From: an uncultured Granulosicoccus sp.
Lineage (GTDB): Bacteria; Pseudomonadota; Gammaproteobacteria; Granulosicoccales; Granulosicoccaceae
Assembly: GCA_947499955.1 (NCBI GenBank)
Contig: CANMQI010000025.1
Coordinates: forward strand, 1-64,000
Direction: 5' to 3'
DNA length: 64,000 nt
The notes under the pieces are model-generated. The model saw only the letters and a program-made list of their open reading frames with translations. It was not told where the DNA came from and did no database searches. Below are positions 31,759-40,808 of the stretch, piece by piece (the stretch's first letter is position 1; each line of letters starts with the position of its first letter). The position numbers and the translations under genes are program-made.

Positions 31759-32946
31759 CTAGGGTTGCTGGCTCAGTACATCCCAGCAGGCGCCCATGGT
31801 GTGATAGTCGGTTTTACCCGGCGGTGATTTGAGTTTGTCGAACTCGCTGCCATCGCGATTGCGAATGCGGAACCAGGCGCCTTGCTGGTGATCGATCAGG
31901 TGCTTCCAGCTGTATTCCCAGAGGCGATCGTAATCATCGGCAAAGCGTGTCTCGCCGGTGATTCGATACAGACGCCAGGCGGCAGCAAAGGCTTCGGCAT
32001 GTACCCAGAAATACTTGTGCGCATCGCTGAAGCTGCCGTCTGGCGCAAAACCATAGACCAGGCCACCGTACTCTTCGTCCCAGCCGCGCTTCATGGCCAC
32101 GTCATACAGTTCGGTGGCACGCTTCACCCAGACAGGATTGGGGCTTTCCTGGTTGAGAGTCAGCAGCAGCTTGGTCCATTCAAGCTGATGACCCGGCTGA
32201 AAGCCCCAGGGCTTGAACAGGTCATCGGGCTTGTCGATGTTGTACTGCATATCCGGTTGCCATTGCGTGTCGTAGTGCTCCCAGATCATGTTGTCGTTGG
32301 CCGCAGCCAGCTCTACCGCGAAGCGCTGAGCGAGTAACTCGGCTCTCTCCAGATAGCGAGTCTGGTGGGTGGCCTGCCACGCTGCCAGCAATGCTTCACA
32401 GGTGTGCATATTGGCGTTCTGACCCCGGTAGGGGTCGAGTACGGTCAGGGTGCTGTCCAGTTCATCGGCGTAGGCCTGGCCGTCGGCATCCCAGAAGTGT
32501 TCTTCCATGAATTGCCAGACCTGATCGATGATTTCGGCCGCTTCGACGATGCCGGCCTGCACACAGCTGGCGGCAGCGAGCATCACGAAGGCATGTCCGT
32601 AGGCCATCGCCCGGCCATCGGTGACCTTGCCATCCTCGATGACCCAGGCGTAGTGACCTGTGGGTTGACGATGCATCGATTGCAGGTAATCAAGTCCTCT
32701 GATGGCCCACAGACGATGTTGCTCGGAACCGTGAACGCGGTAGGCAGTGGCGTAGTTGAATACGAATCGGGTCGAGCTGACCAGGTGGCGCATGCCCGGA
32801 TCATAGACAGTGCCATCGTCCATGAAACACTGGTAGAAGCCGCCCTCGGGGGCGATGACGCGCGGTTCGTAGAACGCCAGAATCGACTGTATATGCTGTT
32901 GCAGAAAGTCGGGAGACCGGAAGCTGGGCATTTGAGGTGTATTCAT
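31759..32946 (-). CDS. AGE-family epimerase/isomerase (mannose isomerase type)
   Basis: The 395-residue alpha6/alpha6-barrel protein of the N-acylglucosamine 2-epimerase family carries RFVFNYATAYRVHG, GHAFVMLAAAS, ANMHTCEALLAAW, FQPGHQLEWTKLLL, KYFWVHAEAFAAAWRLY and KTDYHTMGACWDV. His in GHQLEW and HAEAFAA are the expected catalytic histidines. Sequence style fits D-mannose isomerase/sulfoquinovose isomerase-like enzymes more than true GlcNAc epimerases, but the sugar is not fixed. ATG 32946 is chosen over an upstream start that adds 16 residues. Confidence 0.88.
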   Translation of the reverse strand: MNTPQMPSFRSPDFLQQHIQSILAFYEPRVIAPEGGFYQCFMDDGTVYDPGMRHLVSSTRFVFNYATAYRVHGSEQHRLWAIRGLDYLQSMHRQPTGHYAWVIEDGKVTDGRAMAYGHAFVMLAAASCVQAGIVEAAEIIDQVWQFMEEHFWDADGQAYADELDSTLTVLDPYRGQNANMHTCEALLAAWQATHQTRYLERAELLAQRFAVELAAANDNMIWEHYDTQWQPDMQYNIDKPDDLFKPWGFQPGHQLEWTKLLLTLNQESPNPVWVKRATELYDVAMKRGWDEEYGGLVYGFAPDGSFSDAHKYFWVHAEAFAAAWRLYRITGETRFADDYDRLWEYSWKHLIDHQQGAWFRIRNRDGSEFDKLKSPPGKTDYHTMGACWDVLSQQP

Positions 32947-33133
32947 GCTCTCAGTATAACCTTGCTCGCGGCCAGGCTGAACGCCTGTTGACACACTCAG
33001 CTAGTATCATGCATCGGTATGAGGGCACGGTGGCTCCGGCATATAACCCGGTAATTCAGAGTTGCCGCGTCGTGGTCGCTAACCCGGTTGTATCGGAACG
33101 AGCCCGCCGCGGCATCCAGGCAGGCCAGTCAAT

Positions 33134-34576
33134 ATGTGGACAGACATGAAAAGAACAGACGACGGTAACAAGACAGTGAGTTCTCGTACCACCATCAACA
33201 AGGCGCTGCGGCTGAACCTTGATGAAAAGAAGTACGGGACCATTGCCGAGATTGGAGCCGGTCAGGAAGTGGCCAGGCAGTTCTTTCTGGCAGGGGCGGC
33301 TGCAGGTACCATCGCCAAGACGATGTCGGCCTATGACATGCAGTTTTCCGATGCCATCTATGGCACGCAGGAAGGCGGGCGATACGTCAGCAAGGCCCGC
33401 GTAAAGGCGATGCTGGACAAGGAGTTTTCGCTGGTGCTGGAGCGTGTCGGTACGTCCAGATCACGCTCCTCACGTTTCTTCTCCTACGCAGCGACGGTCT
33501 CGGCGAAGAGTTTCAACCGGGACAACGAATGCCATTCCTGGTGTGGTATCCGTATTCAGATGTATCCCGGCGCCGAGCCGTCGGATATTCTCGTGCATGT
33601 CCGCATGCGTGAAAAAAGCGCAGAACAGCAGCAGGACACCCTTGGCATTCTCGGTGTCAATCTGATCTATGCGGCCTTCTACTATTTCGAGGATGCCCGC
33701 AAGATCATTGATTCGCTCAGCGACGGTCTCAACCCGGAAGCCATCGAGATCGATTCCATTGAATTTCGTGGGCCCTATTTCGAGGATCTGGACAATCGCG
33801 CCATGAACCTGCACCTGATCCGCAGTTGGAAGACGCGCGCCATCATGTTCGAGCCCGACGGCCATATCGCCATACCGGCGGAAATGCTCTACAAGCGGAA
33901 CGTGTTGACGATACGCGGCTCCTTTCGACCGGTTACCCGGTTGAATGTGGACATGATAGAGCAGGGATTTGCAGCGTTCAGTCAGCAGGAGGGCGTGGAG
34001 GCGAGCAACAGTATCGTGCTGGCAGAGATTTCACTGAATGATCACTTCGGCAAGGATCTGATGGTGCCGGAAGAGGATCTACTGGCTCGCGTCAGTCTGC
34101 TCAATGCGCTGGGTTACAGTGTCATGGTGTCGGACTACACACGCTACTTCTCGTTGCGGGCCTATTTCAGGCAGTTCACGGCCTTGCAGATCGGTATCGT
34201 GCTGGGGATGGCCAACGTCAAGGAGATCTTCGACGAGGACAAGTACATCGGGGTGGAAGGCGGCATGCTGGAAGGTTTCGGCAAGCTTTTTCCGGACAAT
34301 ACCCGTTTGTTCATCTATCCGGAATTGAACGATCAGAAAGAGGTTGCCGATTACACCAGCGTCGAAATTCCGTCCAATGTACGTTACCTGTACCAGCATC
34401 TGCTGGAAAATCAGTTCATCACGGGCATCGATTGCAGCGACCCCGAGTTGCTGAAGGTCTATTCGCGAGAAGTCCTGTCCCTGCTGTCGAAAGGGGGCGG
34501 AGACTGGGAGCAGAATGTTCCCGAAGAGGCGGTGGCCGTCATCAAGGCCAATCGGCTGTTCGGCTATCGCGGCTGA
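33134..34576 (+). CDS. Conserved protein of unknown function (480 aa)
   Basis: I recognise this as a conserved proteobacterial protein but not a function. The N-terminal half has LDEKKYGTIAEIGAGQEVAR, FFLAGAAAGTIAKTMSAYDM, YVSKARVKAMLDKEF and CHSWCGIRIQMYP; the centre has ILGVNLIYAAFYY and the strongly structured AMLYKRNVLTIRGSFRPV; the C-terminal half is mixed alpha/beta with LGMANVKEIFDEDKY. No signal peptide or membrane helix is seen. Homologues are, from memory, sometimes auto-labelled nicotinate-nucleotide adenylyltransferase, but I find no HxGH motif here. It stands alone between two minus-strand genes; ATG 33134 or 33146 may be the start. Confidence 0.8.
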   Translation: MWTDMKRTDDGNKTVSSRTTINKALRLNLDEKKYGTIAEIGAGQEVARQFFLAGAAAGTIAKTMSAYDMQFSDAIYGTQEGGRYVSKARVKAMLDKEFSLVLERVGTSRSRSSRFFSYAATVSAKSFNRDNECHSWCGIRIQMYPGAEPSDILVHVRMREKSAEQQQDTLGILGVNLIYAAFYYFEDARKIIDSLSDGLNPEAIEIDSIEFRGPYFEDLDNRAMNLHLIRSWKTRAIMFEPDGHIAIPAEMLYKRNVLTIRGSFRPVTRLNVDMIEQGFAAFSQQEGVEASNSIVLAEISLNDHFGKDLMVPEEDLLARVSLLNALGYSVMVSDYTRYFSLRAYFRQFTALQIGIVLGMANVKEIFDEDKYIGVEGGMLEGFGKLFPDNTRLFIYPELNDQKEVADYTSVEIPSNVRYLYQHLLENQFITGIDCSDPELLKVYSREVLSLLSKGGGDWEQNVPEEAVAVIKANRLFGYRG

Positions 34577-34595
34577 TGGATCGATCGCATGACGA

Positions 34596-34622
34596 GGCTG
34601 TTCGGCAAGAACCCGAACAGCC
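34596..34622. terminator. Perfect 10-bp hairpin between convergent genes
   Basis: GGCTGTTCGG (34596-34605), loop CAAGAAC, CCGAACAGCC (34613-34622), between the unknown gene and acuI. No U-tract on either side, so it may be a bidirectional pause or 3'-end stabilising structure. Confidence 0.5.
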
Positions 34623-34683
34623 GCGCCAGACTACCCGAAGCCAGCATGGCCATGCTGAGCAGGGGTGTGTTGCAGGCGAGTCG

Positions 34684-35676
34684 TCAGGCGTTGACGTCCA
34701 CGACAACGCGACCCTTGATCTGGCCTTTGAGTATCTTTGCGCCCAGTTCAGGCAACTCACCCAGGGTGGCTGGTTGAATCATGCCTTCCAGCTTGTCCAT
34801 GGGCAGGGCTGTCGAGAGCTTTTCCCAGGCCGCCAGCCGCTTTTCGTAAGGTTGCATGACCGAGTCGATTCCCAGCAGGTTGACGCCGCGCAGCAAGAAC
34901 GGAATGACCGTCGCAGGTAACTGCGCACCACCAGCAAGGCCTATGGAGGCTGCGCTGGCACCGTATTTCAGTTGTCCCAGAATGCGAGCCAGCATGGCGC
35001 CTCCCACCGCGTCGACACAGCCAGCCCAGGTCTCGGCCTCCAGCGGCTTCTTGACGGTCTCGTTCAGCTCTTCCCGAGGCACGATGGTGGTGGCACCCAG
35101 ACCCTTGAGGTAGTCAGCCGTTTCGGGGCGACCGGTGACAGCTGCCACCTCGTAGCCCAGATTGTGCAGGATGGCCGTGGCGACCGAACCCACACCGCCA
35201 GCGGCACCGGTGACCAGTACCGGACCCTGGTCAGGTTTCAGGCCGTGCGCTTCGAGTGCGATGATTGCCAGCATGGCGGTAATGCCGGCTGTACCAACGG
35301 CCATTGCCTGGTAAGTAGACAGGGCGTCCGGCAGGGGAACCAGCCAGTCAGCCTTGACGGATGCCTTCTGGGAATAGCCTCCCCACCAGGCCTCGCCGAC
35401 ACGCCAACCGGTCAGTACGACCTTGTCGCCGGCCTTGAATCGAGTGTCGCTGGAGCGCTCTACCGTACCGGCGAAATCGATGCCGGGGACATGAGGGTAG
35501 TTCCTGACCAGACCGCCCCCGGGTCCAACGCACAGGCCGTCCTTGTAGTTGACCGTCGAGTATTCGACCGCGACGAGTACGTCACCGTCGGGCAGTTGGC
35601 TTTCGTCCAACTGTTGAACGCTGGCCGTGGTCTTGCCTTCGTCGTCACGCTCTACGAGCAATGCCTTGAAACTCAT
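34684..35676 (-). CDS. acuI: Acrylyl-CoA reductase (NADPH), AcuI/YhdH type
   Basis: AcuI, an MDR-family enzyme, reduces acryloyl-CoA to propanoyl-CoA and so protects cells degrading DMSP or acrylate. The 330-residue protein shows STVNYKDGL, FAGTVERSSDTRFKAGDKVV, WWGGYSQKASV, the MDR cofactor loop VTGAAGGVGSVA and LGIDSVMQPYEKR, all typical of the YhdH/AcuI group; no zinc-site Cys cluster, as expected. ATG 35676 is used. No DMSP lyase or dmdA lies nearby, so in this organism it may simply be a detoxification enzyme. Confidence 0.88.
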   Translation of the reverse strand: MSFKALLVERDDEGKTTASVQQLDESQLPDGDVLVAVEYSTVNYKDGLCVGPGGGLVRNYPHVPGIDFAGTVERSSDTRFKAGDKVVLTGWRVGEAWWGGYSQKASVKADWLVPLPDALSTYQAMAVGTAGITAMLAIIALEAHGLKPDQGPVLVTGAAGGVGSVATAILHNLGYEVAAVTGRPETADYLKGLGATTIVPREELNETVKKPLEAETWAGCVDAVGGAMLARILGQLKYGASAASIGLAGGAQLPATVIPFLLRGVNLLGIDSVMQPYEKRLAAWEKLSTALPMDKLEGMIQPATLGELPELGAKILKGQIKGRVVVDVNA

Positions 35677-35847
35677 GATATTCCGCATTCCGGTTGATGT
35701 CTCAGGAAGGAATGCTGCCCGAGTGCTACTTGAATGTCGACCCTGTTGACACCGAAATCGTGGCTGCAGATGCCGAAAGGAACTGCGAACCGGATGTGGC
35801 TGTTAAAATGGCAGGCTCTCTCATTTCCTACTGTTGGTAGTTCAGCG

Positions 35848-36663
35848 ATGTCCGACTCGCCCATTGTCAATCTTTCCGGTTACCGTTTCGTGCATCTGGA
35901 TGATCTGCCGACAATCCAGGCAGACATGAAAGAGACCTTCAGCGAAACAGGTCTGCAGGGCTCGGTCATGCTGGCCTCGGAAGGCATCAATGTGTCGATA
36001 GCCGGCACCCGCGAACAGGTCACAGCCGCACGCCAGTGGTTCGACAAGGACGCCCGGTTTGCCGATCTATGGCTCAAGGAAAGCTACTCGGCAGAGGTGC
36101 CTTATCGACGTTTGCGGATACGCAAACGTACCGAAATCATCGCCTTTGATGGTCAGGATTCAGAGCAATTGCAGGCGCAGCGTCCGCCAGCACCGGCGGT
36201 GACCCCGGAAACGCTTTGCCAATGGCTGGATGAATCAAGAGACATGACCCTGCTGGATACCCGCAACGATTACGAGATTGTCTCCGGTACCTTCCCGGCA
36301 TCCATTCATCTGGATATCAAGCACTTCCGTAACTTCAAGGCAGCGGTCGACAAGGCCCTGGAGGAAGGGAGTCTGGATCTCGACAAACCCATGGTGACTT
36401 ATTGTACTGGTGGCATTCGTTGCGAGAAGGCCGCACCGTGGTTACTGGAGAAGGGTTTTCGCGAGGTCTACCAGATCGAGGGCGGATTGCTCAACTACCT
36501 GAAGACCTGCGGGTCGCGTCACTGGCAAGGAGATTGTTTCGTTTTCGATGATCGTGTCGAGCTGACCCCGGAGTTGCAGCCCACCGGTGCCGGTCTGTGT
36601 GATCACTGCCAGCTGGCTGTACCGGCGGGAACCGAGTGTCGTTGCCAGTTGGGTCGTCACTGA
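35848..36663 (+). CDS. trhO: tRNA uridine(34) hydroxylase-type rhodanese (TrhO/YceA)
   Basis: TrhO hydroxylates U34 of some tRNAs on the way to 5-carboxymethoxyuridine-type modifications. The 271-residue protein has the YceA N-terminal domain (GLQGSVMLASEGINVSIAG, AEVPYRRLRIRKRTEII), a rhodanese domain with active Cys in TYCTGGIRCEKA, the LLDTRNDYEI motif and a Cys-rich tail (CDHC, CRC). ATG 35848 is the conserved start. It is divergent from acuI, whose start lies 172 nt away. Long in-frame extensions upstream are not credible. Confidence 0.92.
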   Translation: MSDSPIVNLSGYRFVHLDDLPTIQADMKETFSETGLQGSVMLASEGINVSIAGTREQVTAARQWFDKDARFADLWLKESYSAEVPYRRLRIRKRTEIIAFDGQDSEQLQAQRPPAPAVTPETLCQWLDESRDMTLLDTRNDYEIVSGTFPASIHLDIKHFRNFKAAVDKALEEGSLDLDKPMVTYCTGGIRCEKAAPWLLEKGFREVYQIEGGLLNYLKTCGSRHWQGDCFVFDDRVELTPELQPTGAGLCDHCQLAVPAGTECRCQLGRH

Positions 36664-36741
36664 GACGCCTCAGAGACGCCTCAGGGTATGAATGAAGACC
36701 GGCTTCTGCCAAGGCCGTAAGGCTTCCATTGAACCAACGTC

Positions 36742-37827
36742 TCAGGGAGCGTTGGCCAGCAAGACGGCCTTGCGTTCGCCGCTCTCTTTCTTCCGGTTGA
36801 GTACAACCCGGTTGCGTCCCTTGTGTTTGGCTTCATACAGACTGTCGTCACCGCGTTTGGCCCAGTTCTCCCAGCTTTCAGCTGTTCGAAGCTCGGCAAC
36901 GCCGATGCTGATCGTGATGCGACAGATATCCTGAAAATTGGCAAAGGCCACTGCGAGGCGCAGTCGCTCGGCCGTTTCGGTTGCCGCGCATTCGTTGGCG
37001 CCTTTCAACACGACCGTGAACTCTTCTCCGCCCATACGGAAGATCGTATCCTCGTCTCGCAGGGTGTCGCGCAGCAGTTGCCCCACCATGCTGAGCACGC
37101 GATCGCCCGCTGCGTGCCCCTGTGTATCGTTCAGCAGTTTGAAATTGTCGATGTCGATTGCCAACAGACTGACCGGTTGATGATATCGATCGTGCAGTCT
37201 GACAGCCTGTTCCATGCAGTCGTTGAACGTCAGGCGATTGAGCAATCCGGTCAGCGGGTCCAGGATCAACTGCTCCTGCAGTTGCTGACGCTGGTTGTCG
37301 ATGACGTTGACCATGATGGCCGCAAACAGACTGACGGCACCCAGGCTGGTTGTCACACGCAGTGCATAGGCAGGGTCCAGAGTTGTCCATACCATGGGCA
37401 GGGCAAAGACCAGAATGGTCAGATTGGCGATCCAGGCACGGCGTTCGGAGAGCATGCAATAGGCTGCCAGGACAATCGGGTAGCACCAGAAACTGGCAAT
37501 CAGACCGTCCATCCGGAAAATGCTGGTCATGAAGATCATGCCAGCGGGAAACAGGCCATACAGGGTCAGGTTCTGATGACAATGACCGCGGATCGCCATC
37601 CAGGCATTGGCCAGCAGGATGAATACAACGGCCATGGATCCAAAACCCACGGCCGATTCTCCGCGGATCAGATCGTAGGTGCCGACAGGCAGCATGAAGA
37701 TGATGGCGGCAACGGCGACACCGAATGTGGCCTTCGCCCTGAAATCTGTTACAGGGTCCTTCTGATTCCTGCCGAACAGTCTGGAACTCACCCTGGCTTC
37801 TCCATGCGATGCTTGATCTTCTGACAC
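36742..37827 (-). CDS. Membrane diguanylate cyclase (GGDEF)
   Basis: The 361-residue inner-membrane protein probably synthesises c-di-GMP. Residues ~30-185 contain about five hydrophobic helices (MASE-like, no recognised ligand domain). A GGDEF domain at ~195-345 starts LDPLTGLLNRL; the active loop is RMGGEEF and the inhibitory RxxD site is present five residues upstream (RDED-TIFRM-GGEEF), so product feedback is expected. Start GTG at 37827 (MSEDQASHGEAR). The membrane part suggests sensing of an unknown signal. Neighbours give no target. Confidence 0.93.
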   Translation of the reverse strand: MSEDQASHGEARVSSRLFGRNQKDPVTDFRAKATFGVAVAAIIFMLPVGTYDLIRGESAVGFGSMAVVFILLANAWMAIRGHCHQNLTLYGLFPAGMIFMTSIFRMDGLIASFWCYPIVLAAYCMLSERRAWIANLTILVFALPMVWTTLDPAYALRVTTSLGAVSLFAAIMVNVIDNQRQQLQEQLILDPLTGLLNRLTFNDCMEQAVRLHDRYHQPVSLLAIDIDNFKLLNDTQGHAAGDRVLSMVGQLLRDTLRDEDTIFRMGGEEFTVVLKGANECAATETAERLRLAVAFANFQDICRITISIGVAELRTAESWENWAKRGDDSLYEAKHKGRNRVVLNRKKESGERKAVLLANAP

Positions 37828-37968
37828 CGACCCTTATCCCGGGAAGCATGTCCTGATGGTAAGTAAAACAGCTAATTCGCCTCAACAGACGTTACTTGAG
37901 GACAAGCCTTGTTGACTGGTAATGTTGGTACGCGGGAGCATGCCTGAAAACAGGGTTCAAGGTTAACC

Positions 37969-37980
37969 TTTTGTCAGTTG
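37969..37980. promoter_or_regulatory. Perfect 12-bp palindrome upstream of the amylosucrase gene
   Basis: AAGGTTAACCTT in the 272-bp gap between the divergent cyclase and amylosucrase genes. It could be an operator; GGTTAGGTTACC near 38012-38023 is a related element. No confident promoter is visible in the gap. Confidence 0.4.
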
Positions 37981-38099
37981 CGGTGAGAGCCAGCAGGCTT
38001 AGCTGTATGGTTAGGTTACCTGGTCGGATGAACGGTAACGGCGGGTTCAGTGTGCAGTCGAGGTTTGCGTCAGCCGTTCGCTGATCAGATCGCAAGTTA

Positions 38100-40175
38100 T
38101 TGAAACAGTTGATATTTCCAAATATTATTCTACATCGGGAGTGGTCTGGCTTGATACAACAGGATTTTTCTACCAGCGAGCAGGCAGCTGAAGAGTCGGT
38201 GAAGGTGTCGGCATTCCGACACCGTCATGCGCACTTGCTGAGTGCAGCAGCACTGGCCTGTCTGCAGAAGGCCAATTCCGGCGTCGAGTCAGCGCTGTCG
38301 TCACTGGAAGTCCGTGATCAGCAGTTGTTTCGACTGCGACTGGCCCGCTGGTTCCAGAACCTCTACGAGGGGCTCTTGCCGGTCTATGGTCAGAGAGCCG
38401 ACTTTGACGACTTCATGGAGCGACTGGTACTGCTGATGGCCCGCCACTACGTGCAGAGACCGGATGATCTCAAACTGCTGGATGTCGAGCGGGACCTGGA
38501 ACCGGACTGGTTTCAGCATGAGAGCATGCTCGGCTATGTGTTCTATGTCGAGCAGTTTGCCGGCAAGCTGAGCAAGGTCGGCGACCACCTGGATTATCTG
38601 GAGGAGATGGGCGCCAGCTATGTGCACCTGATGAAGGTCATGCAATCCCGTGACGGCGAGAATGACGGTGGGTATGCCGTTACCGATTATCGACGCGTGG
38701 ATTCATCGCTGGGTACCAACGAAGACCTGGAGTCCCTGTGTACCGATCTTCGGGCTCGTGGCATGTCGGTCTGTATCGATCTGGTACTCAACCACTGTGC
38801 GCAGGAGCACCCCTGGGCTCTGGCGGCGCAGGCCGGCGATGCGCATTATCAGGATTACTTCTACATGTATGAGGATCGCAGTCTGCCCGATGCATTCGAG
38901 CGCACCCTGCCAGAGGTGTTCCCTGAATTTGCGCCCGGTAATTTCACGCTCGATGAGAAGAGTGGCAAGTGGGTCTGGACGACCTTCAATCACTTCCAGT
39001 GGGATCTGAACTGGTCGAACCCCGAGGTCTTTCTCGAGATCGTGGAAGTGATGTTCGATCTGGCGAATCAGGGGGTTGATGTGTTTCGCCTGGATGCAGT
39101 GGCCTTCATGTGGAAGCGCATGGGTACCGATTCCCAGAACCAGGAAGAGGTGTTCGATCTCATGCAGGCGCTGCGCACCTGCTCGCGCATAACCACACCG
39201 GCAGTTGCCCACAAGGCGGAAGCCATCGTGGCCCCTGACGATCTGATCCGCTATTTCGGGGTGGGCCGCCATCATGGCAAAGTGTCCAATTTTGCCTATC
39301 ACAACTCTCTGATGGTGCAGTTCTGGAGCTCTCTGGCCAGTCGCGATACCCGGCTCATGACGCGTGCCTTGAGTGAGTTTCCCCGTACACCCAATTCGAT
39401 TGCCTGGGGCACGTACTTGCGTTGTCATGACGATATCGGCTGGGCCATAGCGGACGATGACGCTGAATCGGTGGGGCTCAACGGCGCTGCGCACCGGCAT
39501 TTTCTGTCGAGCTTCTATGCCGGCGAGTTTGAGGGAAGTTTTGCCCGGGGCGGTGTCTTCCAGTTCAACCGGGCCACCGGGGACCGTCGCATCAACGGCA
39601 CGCTTGCCAGTCTGTCCGGACTGGAGCAAGCCATCGAATGGGGAAGTCCGGAGCTTGTCGATCTGGCCATCGAGCGTATTCTGCTCGGTCATGCGCTCAT
39701 CTGCGGGTTTGGCGGCATTCCTCTGATCTACATGGGTGATGAGCTCGGGCTACTCAACGATTACCACTATATCGATACGCCCGACCATGCCGGTGACAGT
39801 CGCTGGATGCACCGTCCGGCCATGGATTGGGAAAAGGCAGACAGGCGGCATGATCTGAATACCATCGAAGGCCGCCTTTATACCGGCCTGAGTCATATCG
39901 TCAGAGTCAGGCGCAAGGCCTCTCAGCTGAATGCGCGGTACGACACGGATATCGTGGACACCGGACACCCGCATGTCTTTACCCTTGCGAACCGGCATCC
40001 ACTGGGTACGCTGGCCTGTGTCTATAACTTCAGCGAAAGTACCCAGTACCTCAACGTTCAGCCTCTGTACGAAAGTGGCATCGTCGAGCTGTATGACAAA
40101 CTGAGTGCTCGCGAGATCAACGTATACAATGACGTGATAGAACTGGCGCCCTATGCCCGACTCTGGGTGACCTGA
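38100..40175 (+). CDS. Amylosucrase / sucrose hydrolase (GH13_4)
   Basis: The 691-residue GH13 enzyme uses sucrose to build an alpha-glucan, or hydrolyses it. Motifs are GGYAVTDYRRVDSSLGT, region I DLVLNHCAQEH, region II DVFRLDAVAF with nucleophile Asp332, region III HKAEAIV with acid/base Glu374 and region IV RCHDDIGW. VWTTFNHFQWDLNWSNPEVF and the helical N-domain (1-120) are typical of amylosucrases. There is no signal peptide, so it is cytoplasmic. The first codon is uncertain: TTG 38100, or TTG 38151 with CGGGAG 8-9 nt upstream. No sucrose permease or glycogen gene is adjacent, so the source of sucrose is unclear. Confidence 0.9.
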   Translation: MKQLIFPNIILHREWSGLIQQDFSTSEQAAEESVKVSAFRHRHAHLLSAAALACLQKANSGVESALSSLEVRDQQLFRLRLARWFQNLYEGLLPVYGQRADFDDFMERLVLLMARHYVQRPDDLKLLDVERDLEPDWFQHESMLGYVFYVEQFAGKLSKVGDHLDYLEEMGASYVHLMKVMQSRDGENDGGYAVTDYRRVDSSLGTNEDLESLCTDLRARGMSVCIDLVLNHCAQEHPWALAAQAGDAHYQDYFYMYEDRSLPDAFERTLPEVFPEFAPGNFTLDEKSGKWVWTTFNHFQWDLNWSNPEVFLEIVEVMFDLANQGVDVFRLDAVAFMWKRMGTDSQNQEEVFDLMQALRTCSRITTPAVAHKAEAIVAPDDLIRYFGVGRHHGKVSNFAYHNSLMVQFWSSLASRDTRLMTRALSEFPRTPNSIAWGTYLRCHDDIGWAIADDDAESVGLNGAAHRHFLSSFYAGEFEGSFARGGVFQFNRATGDRRINGTLASLSGLEQAIEWGSPELVDLAIERILLGHALICGFGGIPLIYMGDELGLLNDYHYIDTPDHAGDSRWMHRPAMDWEKADRRHDLNTIEGRLYTGLSHIVRVRRKASQLNARYDTDIVDTGHPHVFTLANRHPLGTLACVYNFSESTQYLNVQPLYESGIVELYDKLSAREINVYNDVIELAPYARLWVT

Positions 40176-40214
40176 AGTGCCTTCACCACGCAATCCACTG
40201 ATGAATCGAATACG

Positions 40215-40748
40215 ATGAATACCACTGCAATCCTCATTACGGTGTCGGGCCCGGACAAACCCGGGATGGTCAATGCACTTGCTGAAGTGGTTGCCAATCA
40301 TGATGGCAACTGGCTTGAGAGTCGTATGGCCAATCTGGGCGGGCAGTTTGCCGGTATTCTACGAGTGGAGGTCGTCGAGTCACGTCAGGAGGCTCTGCTT
40401 GCCGCACTGCAGGCGCTGGATTCGGCGGCGCTGCAGGTTTCCCTGAAAGCGGTTGGCGATGATGCCATGCCACCGGCCGGCCGGGAGTTGGAGCTCGAAC
40501 TGCTCGGCCAGGATCACCCGGGTATCGTGCGTGATATCAGTCGCGTGCTGTCCGAGGCTGGTGTCAGTGTCCAGGCTTTCGATTCCTGGCTGGAAGAGGC
40601 CTCGATGGCCGGCGGTGTACTGTTTCACGCAAGCGCTCAGTTGAGCCTGCCCGAGGGGCTGAGCACCGAGCAGTTGCATGAGCGAATGCAGACTCTGTCC
40701 GACAGCCTGATGGTGGATATCCATCTGATCGAACCTGAAGACGATTGA
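40215..40748 (+). CDS. GcvR-like double-ACT-domain protein
   Basis: A 177-residue protein with two ACT domains (~5-75 and ~92-170): ILITVSGPDKPGMVNALAEV and LELLGQDHPGIVRDISRVL. This is the arrangement of GcvR, which restrains GcvA on the glycine cleavage operon by binding glycine. No gcvA or gcv genes are nearby, so the partner is unproven. ATG 40215 follows AATACG with a weak SD. It ends before a strong hairpin shared with the convergent liv operon. Confidence 0.85.
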   Translation: MNTTAILITVSGPDKPGMVNALAEVVANHDGNWLESRMANLGGQFAGILRVEVVESRQEALLAALQALDSAALQVSLKAVGDDAMPPAGRELELELLGQDHPGIVRDISRVLSEAGVSVQAFDSWLEEASMAGGVLFHASAQLSLPEGLSTEQLHERMQTLSDSLMVDIHLIEPEDD

Positions 40749-40753
40749 TCGAA

Positions 40754-40776
40754 TGGCCGGGCTTGGTGCCCGGCCA
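40754..40776. terminator. Bidirectional hairpin between gcvR-like gene and livM
   Basis: TGGCCGGGC (40754-40762), loop TTGGT, GCCCGGCCA (40768-40776); 9 bp with short A/T flanks (AAT). It sits 6 nt after the gcvR-like stop and 33 nt after livM. Confidence 0.6.
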
Positions 40777-40808
40777 ATTCACTCAGTGACATGCCCTGTG
40801 TGTCATGA

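Noticed and set aside
36658..36684. Two adjacent copies of GAGACGCCTCA after trhO
   Set aside because: Very short direct repeat at a gene end; no sign of a mobile element or terminator.
38703..39692. 329-codon minus-strand frame opposite the amylosucrase gene
   Set aside because: Shadow of a clear GH13 enzyme; Arg/His-rich composition and no start signal.
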